A stretch of DNA of 12,352 nt, from assembly GCA_016193385.1 (NCBI GenBank), contig JACPSF010000120.1, forward strand, positions 1 to 12,352, written 5' to 3'. This DNA is from Deltaproteobacteria bacterium (GTDB lineage Bacteria > Desulfobacterota_B > Binatia > UBA9968). Position numbers and translations under genes: made by a program. The notes beneath the pieces are model-generated. The model saw nothing but the letters and a program-made list of their open reading frames with translations, did not search any database and had not been told where the DNA came from. Shown piece after piece: positions 1 through 7,109 of this stretch (its first letter is position 1; each line of letters begins with the position of its first letter).

Positions 1-125
1 AATCTCTTAGCCGGATCTTGCTCCGGCGAACTTTCAGGTTGATCAAATGAAAGTCCAACGCTGTTCAATATCATGCCTACGATCACCAACACTAACGGGG
101 CGGCGATCACCAAAAGAGGATTCAT
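1..125 (-). CDS. Small membrane-anchored protein of unknown function (N-terminal part, cut by window edge)
   Basis: The reverse strand encodes at least 41 residues from an ATG at 125 and runs off the left edge without a stop. The start is supported by an AGGAG Shine-Dalgarno site six bases upstream. Residues 3-20 (PLLVIAAPLVLVIVGMIL) form one hydrophobic segment with no charged residue, followed by a polar stretch rich in Pro, Glu, Ser and Asp. This suggests a signal anchor or a single-pass inner-membrane protein with an exported or cytoplasmic tail. It lies downstream of the DUF2294 gene, separated from it by that gene's terminator, so it is probably a separate transcription unit. I do not recognise the family; the real gene is longer than what is visible. 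Confidence 0.55.
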   Translation of the reverse strand, partial: MNPLLVIAAPLVLVIVGMILNSVGLSFDQPESSPEQDPAKR

Positions 126-205
126 GATTCTCTCCTTTTTCAGGCTCTTGATAGCCTTTAGTACAGGACTCCCACCTCTAAGCTGTCGAACATGCTCGGC
201 GCACA

Positions 206-244
206 ATAAAAAAGCCGACCGGGTGTTTCCACCTCTAAGTCGGC
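206..244 (-). terminator. Intrinsic terminator after the DUF2294 gene
   Basis: Read leftward, GCCGAC (244-239) pairs with GTCGGC (219-214). An inner GGTG/CACC stem (233-230 with 225-222) closes a GAAA tetraloop, and a run of six T (213-208) follows. It sits about 90 bases past the DUF2294 stop and ahead of the next leftward gene, so it most likely ends the DUF2294 transcript. It could also work as an attenuator for the left-edge gene; no riboswitch fold was recognised upstream. Confidence 0.7.
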
Positions 245-334
245 CTATGTCCCAACTGACTGCTCCTCGGCCGGAAAACAGCCCCTTGGGTTATCTGCAA
301 ACCAACGCCAAGCTAGTAAAAGAGACGGCTAAAG

Positions 335-712
335 TCAAGAGGTTTTCTTGCGTGGCAAGTCTTTCTCCAAATTTCTGTCCAGTATGAAGACAAAGATTCG
401 CTCACCGGAAGCGGTGCTTATGTCCGTATGGATATCTAGAACCTGGACGCCGGAAATATCAATAATCCGTTGAGAGAGCTCGGCCCTTGCGCTGTGGATG
501 AGAGTCGAGCGCACCCTTTTGATCAACTCCATACCGTCCGCGCTTTTGGTTAGCTGTTGTTCAACCGGGGTAAGCACCCCTTTGAGCCGCACCAATACCA
601 TATCTTCAATAATATGACTCCGGGCCTCCTTGGGGCCACGGCCCATGTACTCGATTTCAAACTTCACCATCGCCTCACTAATCTCTGCCTCCATTTCACC
701 TTTTGTTTTCAT
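335..712 (-). CDS. DUF2294 / MpsC-family protein
   Basis: This 125-residue protein matches my memory of the DUF2294 family (Pfam PF10057, named after the staphylococcal MpsC protein of a Na+-translocating membrane-potential-generating system). Recognisable family features are the start MKTKGEMEAEIS, the stretch EYMGRGPKEARSHIIEDM near residues 22-39, the segment VLVRLKGVLTPVEQQL (about 39-54), and the C-terminal LDIHTDISTASGERIFVF followed by LDRNL. Length is typical and there is no membrane segment, so it is probably cytoplasmic or peripheral. Its biochemical role in bacteria lacking the other Mps proteins is unknown. The only purine-rich site (GAGGA, 732-737) is about 19 bases from the ATG, too far for a normal ribosome site; the start is kept because it matches the usual family N terminus. 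It has its own terminator. Confidence 0.8.
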   Translation of the reverse strand: MKTKGEMEAEISEAMVKFEIEYMGRGPKEARSHIIEDMVLVRLKGVLTPVEQQLTKSADGMELIKRVRSTLIHSARAELSQRIIDISGVQVLDIHTDISTASGERIFVFILDRNLEKDLPRKKTS

Positions 713-777
713 CGCCGGCTCGTCCCCAGTTCTCCTCAGCGGATTGAAATAACTAGGAAGGCCAATTTTTTAAAAGC

Positions 778-821
778 AAAAAAAAGAGGTGGCTCAGCCT
801 AAGGCTGAAAACCACCTCTTT
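778..821 (-). terminator. Strong intrinsic terminator after the ABC permease
   Basis: A ten-base perfect stem pairs AAAGAGGTGG (783-792) with CCACCTCTTT (812-821). An inner CAGCC/GGCTG stem (795-799 with 803-807) extends it. Read leftward, the hairpin is followed by eight T (785-778), the expected arrangement for a leftward transcript. It begins 27 bases past the permease stop. Three T follow on the other side, so weak rightward activity is possible but no rightward gene needs it. Confidence 0.85.
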
Positions 822-848
822 AGCCAGTGCACCAGAAAATAAGAAAAG

Positions 849-1703
849 CTACGCCGCCGCCCCGACCTTGGGCCGCCACTTATCGAATCGTCTTTCCACC
901 CTGTCGACCATCTCTGTAGCGACCATCCCGCTGATGGCAAAGATCAAGACGCCCACGAATACCTTATCGGTTTGGAAGGTTGCGCCTGCGACCGTAATCA
1001 TGAAACCAATCCCCGCCGTGGCCGCATAAAGCTCTCCCACCATAACGCCGATCAGGGCCCTACCGACTGCTAGCCTAAGACCGGTAAGGATAAAAGGCAC
1101 AGTGGAAGGTAGCACCACAGATTTAAAGATCTGCCACTCAGAAGCGCCAAAACTCCTGGACGCGTTCAGAAGGTTGGCGGGGGTGGTCTTCACGCCGTCC
1201 CGTGTATTGATAAGCAAGGGAAAGACTGCGCCGAGAAAAATGATGCCGACCTTGGAAAGAATGCCGATACCCAACCAGATGATCACTAGAGGCAAGAGGG
1301 CCACACGAGGAGTCGCATTCATCGCATTGATGAAAGGATCAAAGATGTGGCTCATCCTCTTGTACCAACCCACCATGATACCAAATGGGATAGCGAAGAT
1401 CACTGATAGGAAATATCCCCAGGCAAACTCGATCCCGCTCACGTAGAGATCGTTCCAAATCTCGCCGGAAGCGAACATCTGGTAGCCTGCCTTCCAGATC
1501 AGCGAAGGCGCGCTCATAAACATGGGGTTGACCAACTGGAACGTATTTCCAGTCAATTCCCATATGGCCAGGAAGATGAGGACAGCACTCGAGCCGAGAA
1601 TCTTTTTTTCCTGGTTGAGATAAAACTTGTAGAGCGCGGATGCCTCAGCGACGCGGACGTCTAACAGTACCTCGCCTCCAGCCGCCATATTCTGCTCGGC
1701 CAT
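849..1703 (-). CDS. ABC transporter permease, NitT/TauT (SsuC/TauC) type
   Basis: This 284-residue integral membrane protein belongs to the binding-protein-dependent permease family (BPD_transp_1) that moves nitrate, taurine, sulfonates or similar small anions. Hydrophobic segments lie near residues 36-50, 95-112, 134-163, 199-225 and 249-265. The cytoplasmic EAA loop that docks on the ATPase is visible at about 180-199, with the core ASRSFGAS...VVLP. Length and order match SsuC/TauC-like permeases; the first 30 residues are a short polar N-terminal extension. The start has an excellent site, GAGGAGGG, ending seven bases before the ATG. No cognate ATPase or solute-binding protein is in the window; the gene is bounded by a strong terminator and by a divergent gene, so it is an orphan permease here. 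The substrate is unknown. Confidence 0.9.
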   Translation of the reverse strand: MAEQNMAAGGEVLLDVRVAEASALYKFYLNQEKKILGSSAVLIFLAIWELTGNTFQLVNPMFMSAPSLIWKAGYQMFASGEIWNDLYVSGIEFAWGYFLSVIFAIPFGIMVGWYKRMSHIFDPFINAMNATPRVALLPLVIIWLGIGILSKVGIIFLGAVFPLLINTRDGVKTTPANLLNASRSFGASEWQIFKSVVLPSTVPFILTGLRLAVGRALIGVMVGELYAATAGIGFMITVAGATFQTDKVFVGVLIFAISGMVATEMVDRVERRFDKWRPKVGAAA

Positions 1704-1726
1704 GGATCAGCCCTCCTCTGCGTCCA

Positions 1727-1754
1727 AGTATATAAGGACGCAATTCCTCGTCTA
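1727..1754 (-). promoter_or_regulatory. Candidate sigma-70-type promoter for the ABC permease
   Basis: Read leftward, TAGACG (1754-1749; four of six to TTGACA) is followed after 16 bases by TATACT (1732-1727; five of six to TATAAT). This would start transcription about 10-15 bases before the permease Shine-Dalgarno site. The -10 overlaps a small inverted repeat, CGTCC...GGACG (1721-1740), which could be an operator, although the arms are only five bases. Prediction by eye. Confidence 0.35.
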
Positions 1755-1867
1755 ACAGAAGGCCTAGTCAAAGTCAATAAAGAACACATCAGGGACTCGT
1801 CCCCATTCGGGGGTACCCAGCATCTCCCCATCTAGTACAACCGTCGCGGCCTTTTCCGGGGTAATGC

Positions 1868-1896
1868 TTGACAAGGAGATCGCGTTCAAATAGTTT
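1868..1896 (+). promoter_or_regulatory. Candidate promoter for the O-methyltransferase-like gene
   Basis: A perfect TTGACA (1868-1873) is followed after 17 bases by a weak TAGTTT (1891-1896). If used, transcription would begin near 1903, only about six bases before the TTG start at 1909. That would give an almost leaderless mRNA, consistent with the lack of a Shine-Dalgarno site there. The poor -10 keeps confidence low. Confidence 0.35.
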
Positions 1897-1908
1897 GAGC
1901 CTAAATAT

Positions 1909-2934
1909 TTGACACCTCGCCCAAAAGTGAGTCTTTCGCCCCAACCTCTGTTCCGTCTGCTCGCAGATTTTGCCAACAGCCGTATCCTCGACGCCGCAAT
2001 CGAGCACGATTTCTTCACTTCGATCCACCTCGGATTTCATACCTATGAAGAGATCGCCCGCGAGAACGGGACCGACCCGCGCGCAACCCGCATCGTCCTG
2101 GACGCCCTGATCGCTCTGGGCCTGGTAGAAAAACGAGACGGACGCTACTTCCTAGGTCCCATGAGCGAAACTTTTTTGGTCCGCGGCAAACCGGAATACG
2201 TCGGGGACTTTCGTCACGTGGCCCTTGCCCTCTGGGACGGCATGGCCCACCTCAACGAAACGCTCAAGACAGGAAAGCCCCTGAGCCGACTCGACACGGC
2301 CGCGGAGCTCGAGGTTTGGCAGAAATTGGTCCTGGGCATACTCCCCATTGTGCGGCCCGTAGCCCAGGCCCTATGCCGCATCTTGGATATCGGCGGGCAG
2401 AGAAAAGCCTTGAGAGTGTTGGACATCGCTGGCGGCTCCAGCATCTTCGGCCTCACCATCCTCGAGCACGATCCGTCGGCCGCCGTGACTCAAATCGACT
2501 GGCCCAACGTCAATGCCGTGGCAAAGAGGTTTGGCGTTGAGAAGGGACTGGGGGGGGAAATCCGTTTCATCGACGGAGAGTTTCGCACGGCGCCGATCGA
2601 AGAAAACAATTACGACCTGGTCATCGCCAGCAATTTCTGTCGGTTTGAGTCGCCCGCAGGGAATCACGAACTTTTTGTCCGGGCTCACCGGGCGCTCAGA
2701 CAGAGCGGCCTTTTTGTCATCAACGACTTTCTCCCCAACGAGGAACGCACCGGTCCGACCTTTGCCCTGCGCTTTTCCGTTTACGTTCTCACTCACACTC
2801 CCAGCGGAGAATGCTATACGCTCTCCCAGTACTCCCGCTGGCTCGAAGAGGCCGGGTTTGACGCGGTTCAAGCCCACGGCGATCTCGCCGACACTCTGGC
2901 TGGAACCACCTTAATTCTGGCGCAGAAAAAGTAA
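1909..2934 (+). CDS. SAM-dependent methyltransferase, O-methyltransferase (acetylserotonin OMT-like) family
   Basis: This 341-residue protein has the layout of small-molecule O-methyltransferases (Methyltransf_2). A helical and winged-helix dimerisation part covers about residues 12-90 and a Rossmann SAM-binding domain covers about 165-340. Motif I is VLDIAGGSSIFGL at 170-182, and Asp197 (TQIDWPN) ends strand two. The C-terminal NDFLPNEERTGP (about 272-283) and the YTLSQYSRWLEEAGF segment (303-317) are typical. Where the family usually carries the catalytic His (SN-x-x-HH), this protein reads SNFCRFES (241-248), so the general base appears lost. It may methylate by proximity alone or have another role. 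An in-frame TAG lies at 1891, leaving only TTG 1909 or GTG 1927 as starts; neither has a Shine-Dalgarno site. It stands alone on this strand, divergent from the ABC permease. Confidence 0.8.
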   Translation: MTPRPKVSLSPQPLFRLLADFANSRILDAAIEHDFFTSIHLGFHTYEEIARENGTDPRATRIVLDALIALGLVEKRDGRYFLGPMSETFLVRGKPEYVGDFRHVALALWDGMAHLNETLKTGKPLSRLDTAAELEVWQKLVLGILPIVRPVAQALCRILDIGGQRKALRVLDIAGGSSIFGLTILEHDPSAAVTQIDWPNVNAVAKRFGVEKGLGGEIRFIDGEFRTAPIEENNYDLVIASNFCRFESPAGNHELFVRAHRALRQSGLFVINDFLPNEERTGPTFALRFSVYVLTHTPSGECYTLSQYSRWLEEAGFDAVQAHGDLADTLAGTTLILAQKK

Positions 2935-2954
2935 CCCAAACCAGCCCGATAAAG

Positions 2955-2983
2955 TGGAAAAACCGGATATGAGGTGCTAGACT
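2955..2983 (+). promoter_or_regulatory. Candidate extended -10 promoter for the DHH phosphoesterase gene
   Basis: TGGAAA (2955-2960; four of six to TTGACA) is followed after 17 bases by TAGACT (2978-2983; four of six), which is preceded by TGC, an extended -10 arrangement. Transcription would begin near 2990, giving a leader of about 75 bases. Prediction by eye; the preceding gene ends only 20 bases upstream without a visible terminator, so read-through is also possible. Confidence 0.35.
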
Positions 2984-3066
2984 CTGGCCGTGCTCGTCGG
3001 TGCTTCGGCTTTCCAGCTAAGGATCTACAGGCAGCCGCTCCGATAACCCCTCAAGGGGAAGGCCCC

Positions 3067-4458
3067 ATGAAATACCTGGCGATATGTGAGGACGACCTGC
3101 TCTTCCAATTCATGCGCAAGAGCGTGACGAAGCGCGGTGAGGTGCTGTTTTTGGTGCATGATCCGGAAGCGGCGAAGCGCATTAAACGCCGCGGCGGCAG
3201 CAGCCGGTGGGCAGAATTGGAGAAGGAGGGAACCTATAAAAAGATCCGTCTGGACCACGTCGATCAATCGATCCTTTTCATCAGAAACCCCGAGCTGCGG
3301 GAAGAGATCTACTCGCTCCTAAGACGACTCAAGCAGGACCTGCCGATTCTCTCGCTTGCGAGCGAAGAAGAGGCCTCTCGGGATCGCAACGATCCGGCGC
3401 TGCGCCAGCTCCCGATCGAGGATATCTTTCAGGAGTTCTGCGGCCCCCAACTCCTCGACCCCTTAAACCGACAGAAAGTGGAAAAGATCCGCTCCCTCTT
3501 CGGAGAAAAGGACAAAATCCACATCCTGCTCCAACATGACCCTGACCCGGACGGGATCGGGGGCGCTCTGGCTCTGCGGGAGCTCTTGGGCCGCAAGCGG
3601 GCCACGACTCCGATCGTTACCTTCGGTGGGGTTACCCGGCCCGAAAATCTGGCAATGATCCGTCTTTTGGACGTCCAAATCGACCGGATCACCTACGAAG
3701 ATCTGCACCATGATGGGGCCAAGCTGGCCCTGGTGGACGTCCAACCTCCTTACTTTGATCGGCCTCTAAAACACGTAGACCTAGTGGTCGACCATCACCC
3801 CAAGCGCACCCCTTTCTCCGCCGGTTTCACCGATCTCAGGTCCCAGTACGGGGCGACCTCCACCATCTTCACCGAGTACCTGAGGGCGGCTGGAGTCGAA
3901 CCGTCGCAAAGATTGGCCACGGCCTTGCTGTACGGGATCAAAAGCGACACGCTCTTCCTGGAAAGGGGGAGCCACTATGCCGACCTCGAAGCTTTTACCT
4001 TCCTCTATCCCTTCGCCAACCGGGCTATGATCACCCGAATGGAGCGGCCCGCCCTGCCGCGCGCGGACCTGGAGGCGCTGGGCCGGGCGCTTAGCCGGCT
4101 TCAGCTCGATAACGGCGTGGCCGTCATCCACATGGGGGAAATCAAAAGGGAAGACGTGATCCCGCAGATGGCGGAGTTCTGTCTCCAGATCGAAGGCGTC
4201 GACTGGGCCGTGGTCTCGGGGCTCTGCGGAGATCGCGTGGTCATCTCCGTTCGCAACGTCGGCTACGTAAAAAGCGCCGGCGACATTTTAAAACGGCTCT
4301 TCGACGAGATCGGCAGCGCCGGTGGCCACCGCTCCATGGCCAAGGCCGTTGTGCCGATCGAGCGTTTTAAAGAACACTTCGGCGAAGTGAGCGAGAAGGT
4401 CATCCGGGAAGCCATAGTTTCGCTGATCAGGCAAAGGGAGCAAGAGTTGCGCGGCTGA
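3067..4458 (+). CDS. DHH-family phosphoesterase (NrnA/RecJ-like fold) with extra N-terminal region
   Basis: This 463-residue protein carries the DHH metal-dependent phosphoesterase signatures. Motif I is HDPDPDG at 157-163, a motif II Asp is at 224 (LALVDVQ), DHH is at 242-244 and RSQYGATST is at 258-266. A DHHA1 domain ends in GGHRSMAKA at 419-427. These domains usually use Mn2+ and cleave short RNA oligomers, pAp or related nucleotides (NrnA) in the cytoplasm. Residues 1 to about 130 precede the catalytic domain, a position where relatives carry a TrkA-N/RCK-like Rossmann domain; here no glycine-rich nucleotide loop is visible, so that region is degenerate or different. An upstream in-frame ATG at 2974 is rejected because the ATG at 3067 has a GGGGAAGG ribosome site and starts the conserved reading MKYLAICED. 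The ferredoxin gene follows after 107 bases. Confidence 0.85.
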   Translation: MKYLAICEDDLLFQFMRKSVTKRGEVLFLVHDPEAAKRIKRRGGSSRWAELEKEGTYKKIRLDHVDQSILFIRNPELREEIYSLLRRLKQDLPILSLASEEEASRDRNDPALRQLPIEDIFQEFCGPQLLDPLNRQKVEKIRSLFGEKDKIHILLQHDPDPDGIGGALALRELLGRKRATTPIVTFGGVTRPENLAMIRLLDVQIDRITYEDLHHDGAKLALVDVQPPYFDRPLKHVDLVVDHHPKRTPFSAGFTDLRSQYGATSTIFTEYLRAAGVEPSQRLATALLYGIKSDTLFLERGSHYADLEAFTFLYPFANRAMITRMERPALPRADLEALGRALSRLQLDNGVAVIHMGEIKREDVIPQMAEFCLQIEGVDWAVVSGLCGDRVVISVRNVGYVKSAGDILKRLFDEIGSAGGHRSMAKAVVPIERFKEHFGEVSEKVIREAIVSLIRQREQELRG

Positions 4459-4485
4459 GGGCAGCCAACCAATGTCTCTGGAGAG

Positions 4486-4502
4486 TGCGCAGTGGCTGCG
4501 CA
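4486..4502 (+). other. Perfect hairpin between the DHH gene and the ferredoxin gene
   Basis: TGCGCAG (4486-4492) and CTGCGCA (4496-4502) form a seven-base perfect stem with a three-base loop, 28 bases past the DHH stop. A smaller GGCTG/CAGCC hairpin overlaps the stop codon. No T run follows on the plus strand, so this is not a classical intrinsic terminator; it may stabilise or separate the two messages. A TTGACT at 4507-4512 just after it could be a -35 box for the ferredoxin, but no good -10 is seen. Confidence 0.4.
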
Positions 4503-4565
4503 AGAATTGACTTGGCCCAAGCGATTTGCTACTTACACAGAAGCCCTTCGATAGGAGGAAACGAG

Positions 4566-4838
4566 ATGACCTACATCATTGCCGAACCCTGTATTGACGT
4601 CAAAGATACCGCTTGCGTTGACGTCTGTCCGGTCGACTGCATTCACCCGACAAAAAGTGAAACCGAGGAGTTCGAGAGGGAAAACAAGCTTTATATCGAC
4701 CCTGAGGAGTGTATCGATTGCGGGGCCTGTGAGCCCGTTTGTCCGGTGGAGGCAATCTTTGAGGAGGCCGCGGTTCCGGACAAATGGAAACATTTTATTC
4801 AGATAGACGCTAACTGGTTCCGGGGCAGGAAAGGATAG
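4566..4838 (+). CDS. fdxA: 7Fe ferredoxin, [3Fe-4S][4Fe-4S] FdxA type
   Basis: This 90-residue soluble electron carrier resembles Azotobacter ferredoxin I and FdxA proteins. Cysteines lie at 9, 17, 21, 25, 49, 52, 55 and 59. By analogy C9, C17 and C59 hold a [3Fe-4S] cluster and C21, C49, C52 and C55 hold a [4Fe-4S] cluster, with C25 a non-ligand. The spacing C9-x7-C17 marks the 7Fe type, since a second 4Fe site would need another Cys in between. The loop between C25 and C49 is longer and more acidic than in the Azotobacter protein. The start is fixed by AGGAGG, seven bases before the ATG; upstream in-frame codons lack a ribosome site. It could feed electrons to oxidoreductases elsewhere in the cell; no partner is next to it. 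It converges on the bicupin gene with 34 bases between them. Confidence 0.9.
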   Translation: MTYIIAEPCIDVKDTACVDVCPVDCIHPTKSETEEFERENKLYIDPEECIDCGACEPVCPVEAIFEEAAVPDKWKHFIQIDANWFRGRKG

Positions 4839-4872
4839 CCTCCGGACTTTTCTTTTCAGACCAATCCTCTTC

Positions 4873-5928
4873 TCACATATCCGGCTTGACGCCGCTCTTG
4901 GCGCACTCTTCCTCGTACATCTTCCTCATGGCGGTGTCTTCGTCTTCAAACTCGATCTGTTCGACTCCCCTTTCCTCTCTCTGCACCGCCGTGTTGGCAT
5001 GGAGGGCGACAAATTTACACGGAACTCTTCCGGTATTGTAGTGCTGGTGCCAGGTCCCCGCTGGCGGCGAGATCACGCTCCCCTCGTGCCAGTCGTACTT
5101 TTTGGGCGGCTCTCCTTCGTTCCACATGAGGGTGTAGCCGGTCGAATCCAACAGGCAGACATGCGCACCTGGTCCATGGCGATGCGCCTTCTTGTACCTT
5201 CCCACCGGAAACTGGGACACATGGGCAAGCATGGCACTGCCGGCCATATGGATATACATGTTGCGCGTTCCCTTACCCCGCTTGTCCCTGGGGACCAGGT
5301 TGATCTTCCTGATGTCGGCAATGAAGTTGGAGTGCAGGACGCCGCCATAGTATTCCGTGTAGTATTTGCCCTCTTTGGTGAAAAAATCCTCTTCTTCGGG
5401 GTTGAAACGGTCCTTGAACATGTAATTGGTGTTGAAGATAAACTCCGGGTCGCGGTAGAGCTCGAAGGCCACCGGCGCGCTGGTCAGGGCAACGTATCTG
5501 GCCGGTTCGCTGCCGCTGGCGTTGAAGTGTTGATGCCATGCGTTAAGGGGAATGGCAAAGAGGCTTCCTCTTTCCCATTCAAAGGTCCGTTTCGAGAAGC
5601 CGTCATACCAAATAGTCGTGGCGCCCCTGCCGGCAGCAATCAAGACGATCTCCTCATAGAGCTGCCTTCCGGGCTTGAGGCTTCCGCCGGGAGGGATCTC
5701 GCACACGTAGCCATCGGCGACTAGCTGATCAGAGAAGCTCAGATAGGCCCCCTTGCCTCCCTTTCTCTGCCAATCTCCGAGCTCGAGCGTGCGGACATCG
5801 GCAACGTAGGAGCCGCTCACGATCGGAATCCCCTCCGATTCGATCCATCTGCGGTAGGGATTGTACCTGTCCACCATGAACTGGACATACGGGTGAACTT
5901 CAAACTCTTTTGCCGCTTTGCTCACCAT
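4873..5928 (-). CDS. Bicupin protein, possible ring-cleaving dioxygenase or related metalloenzyme
   Basis: This 351-residue protein has two cupin barrels, and no signal peptide or membrane segment. The N-terminal cupin (about 75-150) has lost the usual HxH...E ligands in its first motif (GRQLYEEIVLIAAGRG, 87-102) but keeps PLNAWHQHFN in the second. The C-terminal cupin (about 235-310) keeps a metal site: His249, His251 and His256 in KKAHRHGPGAH, and His294 in PPAGTWHQHYN. One degenerate and one metal-binding barrel is the layout of gentisate 1,2-dioxygenase-like enzymes, but I cannot assign the substrate. The start is well supported by AAGGAGG, eight bases upstream. It is divergent from the LLM/molybdenum hydroxylase operon across a 191-bp region with promoters both ways, so a shared pathway or regulator is plausible. 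Confidence 0.85.
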   Translation of the reverse strand: MVSKAAKEFEVHPYVQFMVDRYNPYRRWIESEGIPIVSGSYVADVRTLELGDWQRKGGKGAYLSFSDQLVADGYVCEIPPGGSLKPGRQLYEEIVLIAAGRGATTIWYDGFSKRTFEWERGSLFAIPLNAWHQHFNASGSEPARYVALTSAPVAFELYRDPEFIFNTNYMFKDRFNPEEEDFFTKEGKYYTEYYGGVLHSNFIADIRKINLVPRDKRGKGTRNMYIHMAGSAMLAHVSQFPVGRYKKAHRHGPGAHVCLLDSTGYTLMWNEGEPPKKYDWHEGSVISPPAGTWHQHYNTGRVPCKFVALHANTAVQREERGVEQIEFEDEDTAMRKMYEEECAKSGVKPDM

Positions 5929-5955
5929 GGGTGCTTCCTCCTTCAGACGAGACGA

Positions 5956-5984
5956 AAGTTATTCCTCAGTGCGACCCCTGTCAA
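5956..5984 (-). promoter_or_regulatory. Candidate sigma-70-type promoter for the bicupin gene
   Basis: Read leftward, TTGACA (5984-5979) is a perfect -35. After 17 bases comes TAACTT (5961-5956), a weak -10 with three matches. Transcription would begin about 20 bases before the cupin start codon, just upstream of its Shine-Dalgarno site. The -35 boxes of this and the divergent operon promoter are only 17 bases apart, so one regulator could act on both. Confidence 0.45.
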
Positions 5985-6001
5985 CGGTTACCGGCAGATT
6001 C

Positions 6002-6031
6002 TTGACATCACGCCCCCGTAAAGTCTATAAG
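6002..6031 (+). promoter_or_regulatory. Sigma-70-type promoter for the catabolic operon
   Basis: TTGACA (6002-6007) is followed after 18 bases by TATAAG (6026-6031; five of six). It is the best promoter match noticed in the window. Transcription would start near 6038, giving a leader of about 80 bases. That leader contains a small hairpin-forming palindrome TGCCGAGCGGCA at 6079-6090; no recognised riboswitch is seen. Confidence 0.6.
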
Positions 6032-6119
6032 CTTGTGAGAATTTGGCGACAAGAATCGCTTCTCAAGCTCCTCTAAGCTGCCGAGCGGCAAGCGGACTTA
6101 ATCACAGAAGGAGTATTCC

Positions 6120-7109
6120 ATGGCGACAAAACTCAAGTTTGGACTGCTATTACCCCATTTCGGAGAACACGGCTCAGTTGAAAAGTGTATCGAAGGCGCA
6201 AAAAAGGCCGAGGCCTATGGCTTCGACTCGGTCTGGGTCAGGGACCACCTCGTGTTCGAGCCCCACGGGATGGAAGGGTCGGACAATACTCACATCGAAG
6301 GCCTGCTGATGCTTTCGGCCATCGCCTCGGTCGCCAAGAAGCTCATCCTAGGCACCGGCACCGTCATCGCCCATCGCCATCCCATTCACCTGGCCCAGTG
6401 CATGGCGGGTCTCAGCACGATCTGCGACGGCCAGGTCATCATGGGGATCGGACTCGGCACCTTCCAGCACGAGTTTGCCGCCGCGGGATACCCTGACACT
6501 CTGGAAGATCGGGCGAATCTGGCCAAGATCAGCGTGACTATCGCGCGCATGCTCTGGTCCGGAGAAAAAGTCTCTTACGAGGATCGCTACTTTTCCTTCA
6601 AGGACGTGGAGCTCAAACCAACCCCGGTCAAGCCGATCCCGGTCTGGTACGGCGGCGCAACGCCAGCCTCGTGCCGGCGGGCTGTGGACTACTGCGACGG
6701 CTGGATGCCCGGGCGGATCCCGCTCGCGAGCTTCCACAAGTGCATCAGCTACCTGCACGAGCTCTGCGACAAAGCCGGGAAACCGATGGTGACGACCGGA
6801 GCCATTCCGATCACGAGCATCGCCAAGGACAAGGAAACTGCGCTGAGCAAAGTCAACGTAAAGGGTCTGATCAACGAGGGCAACAAAAAGCCCACCTGGG
6901 TAAAGCCTGCCTCAGGGACCTTCTCCAAGCTGGAGGACATCGAGGGTCTGCTTTTGGCCGGGACACCGGAAGACATCGTTCGGGTTATGCGGAAATACGA
7001 CGAGGCGGGGCTCAATCATGTTGTCTACGATCTCAGATTTCGGTACGCCGATTGGTACGAGCAGGTCGATTTTCTGGGCAAGGAAGTGCTTCCTGCCCTG
7101 CGCGCGTAG
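6120..7109 (+). CDS. LLM-class (luciferase-like) flavin- or F420-dependent oxidoreductase
   Basis: This 329-residue protein is a full-length member of the bacterial luciferase-like superfamily (TIM barrel), which includes F420-dependent reductases and FMN-dependent monooxygenases. Typical features are the N-terminal strand LKFGLLLPHFG (5-15), GFDSVWVRDHLV at 34-45, ILGTGTVIAHRHP at 76-88, LSTICDGQVIMGIGLG at 98-113, KPIPVWYGGATPA at 171-183, DGWMPG at 193-198 and GTPEDI at 281-286. The choice between F420 and FMN cannot be made by eye. The start has AAGGAG about eight bases upstream and a strong promoter ahead of it, so this is the first gene of the operon. Its co-location with a molybdenum hydroxylase and a hydrolase points to breakdown of an organic compound. 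Confidence 0.88.
   Translation: MATKLKFGLLLPHFGEHGSVEKCIEGAKKAEAYGFDSVWVRDHLVFEPHGMEGSDNTHIEGLLMLSAIASVAKKLILGTGTVIAHRHPIHLAQCMAGLSTICDGQVIMGIGLGTFQHEFAAAGYPDTLEDRANLAKISVTIARMLWSGEKVSYEDRYFSFKDVELKPTPVKPIPVWYGGATPASCRRAVDYCDGWMPGRIPLASFHKCISYLHELCDKAGKPMVTTGAIPITSIAKDKETALSKVNVKGLINEGNKKPTWVKPASGTFSKLEDIEGLLLAGTPEDIVRVMRKYDEAGLNHVVYDLRFRYADWYEQVDFLGKEVLPALRA

Noticed and set aside
126..334. Riboswitch ahead of the left-edge gene
   Set aside because: I compared the leader with known conserved cores and found none; the hairpin is explained as the terminator of the DUF2294 gene.
73..387. Rightward frame of 104 codons at the left end
   Set aside because: It is antisense to the start of the left-edge gene, crosses the DUF2294 terminator, has no family resemblance and no good ribosome site.
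557..802. Rightward frame of 81 codons
   Set aside because: It lies opposite the well-supported DUF2294 gene and runs into the permease terminator hairpin.
4839..4872. Bidirectional terminator between the convergent ferredoxin and bicupin genes
   Set aside because: Only a five-base CCGGA/TCCGG pairing with a large loop is visible and no T run follows a stable stem.
4999..5724. Rightward frame of 241 codons opposite the bicupin
   Set aside because: The bicupin on the other strand has clear motifs and a strong ribosome site; this frame is its shadow.
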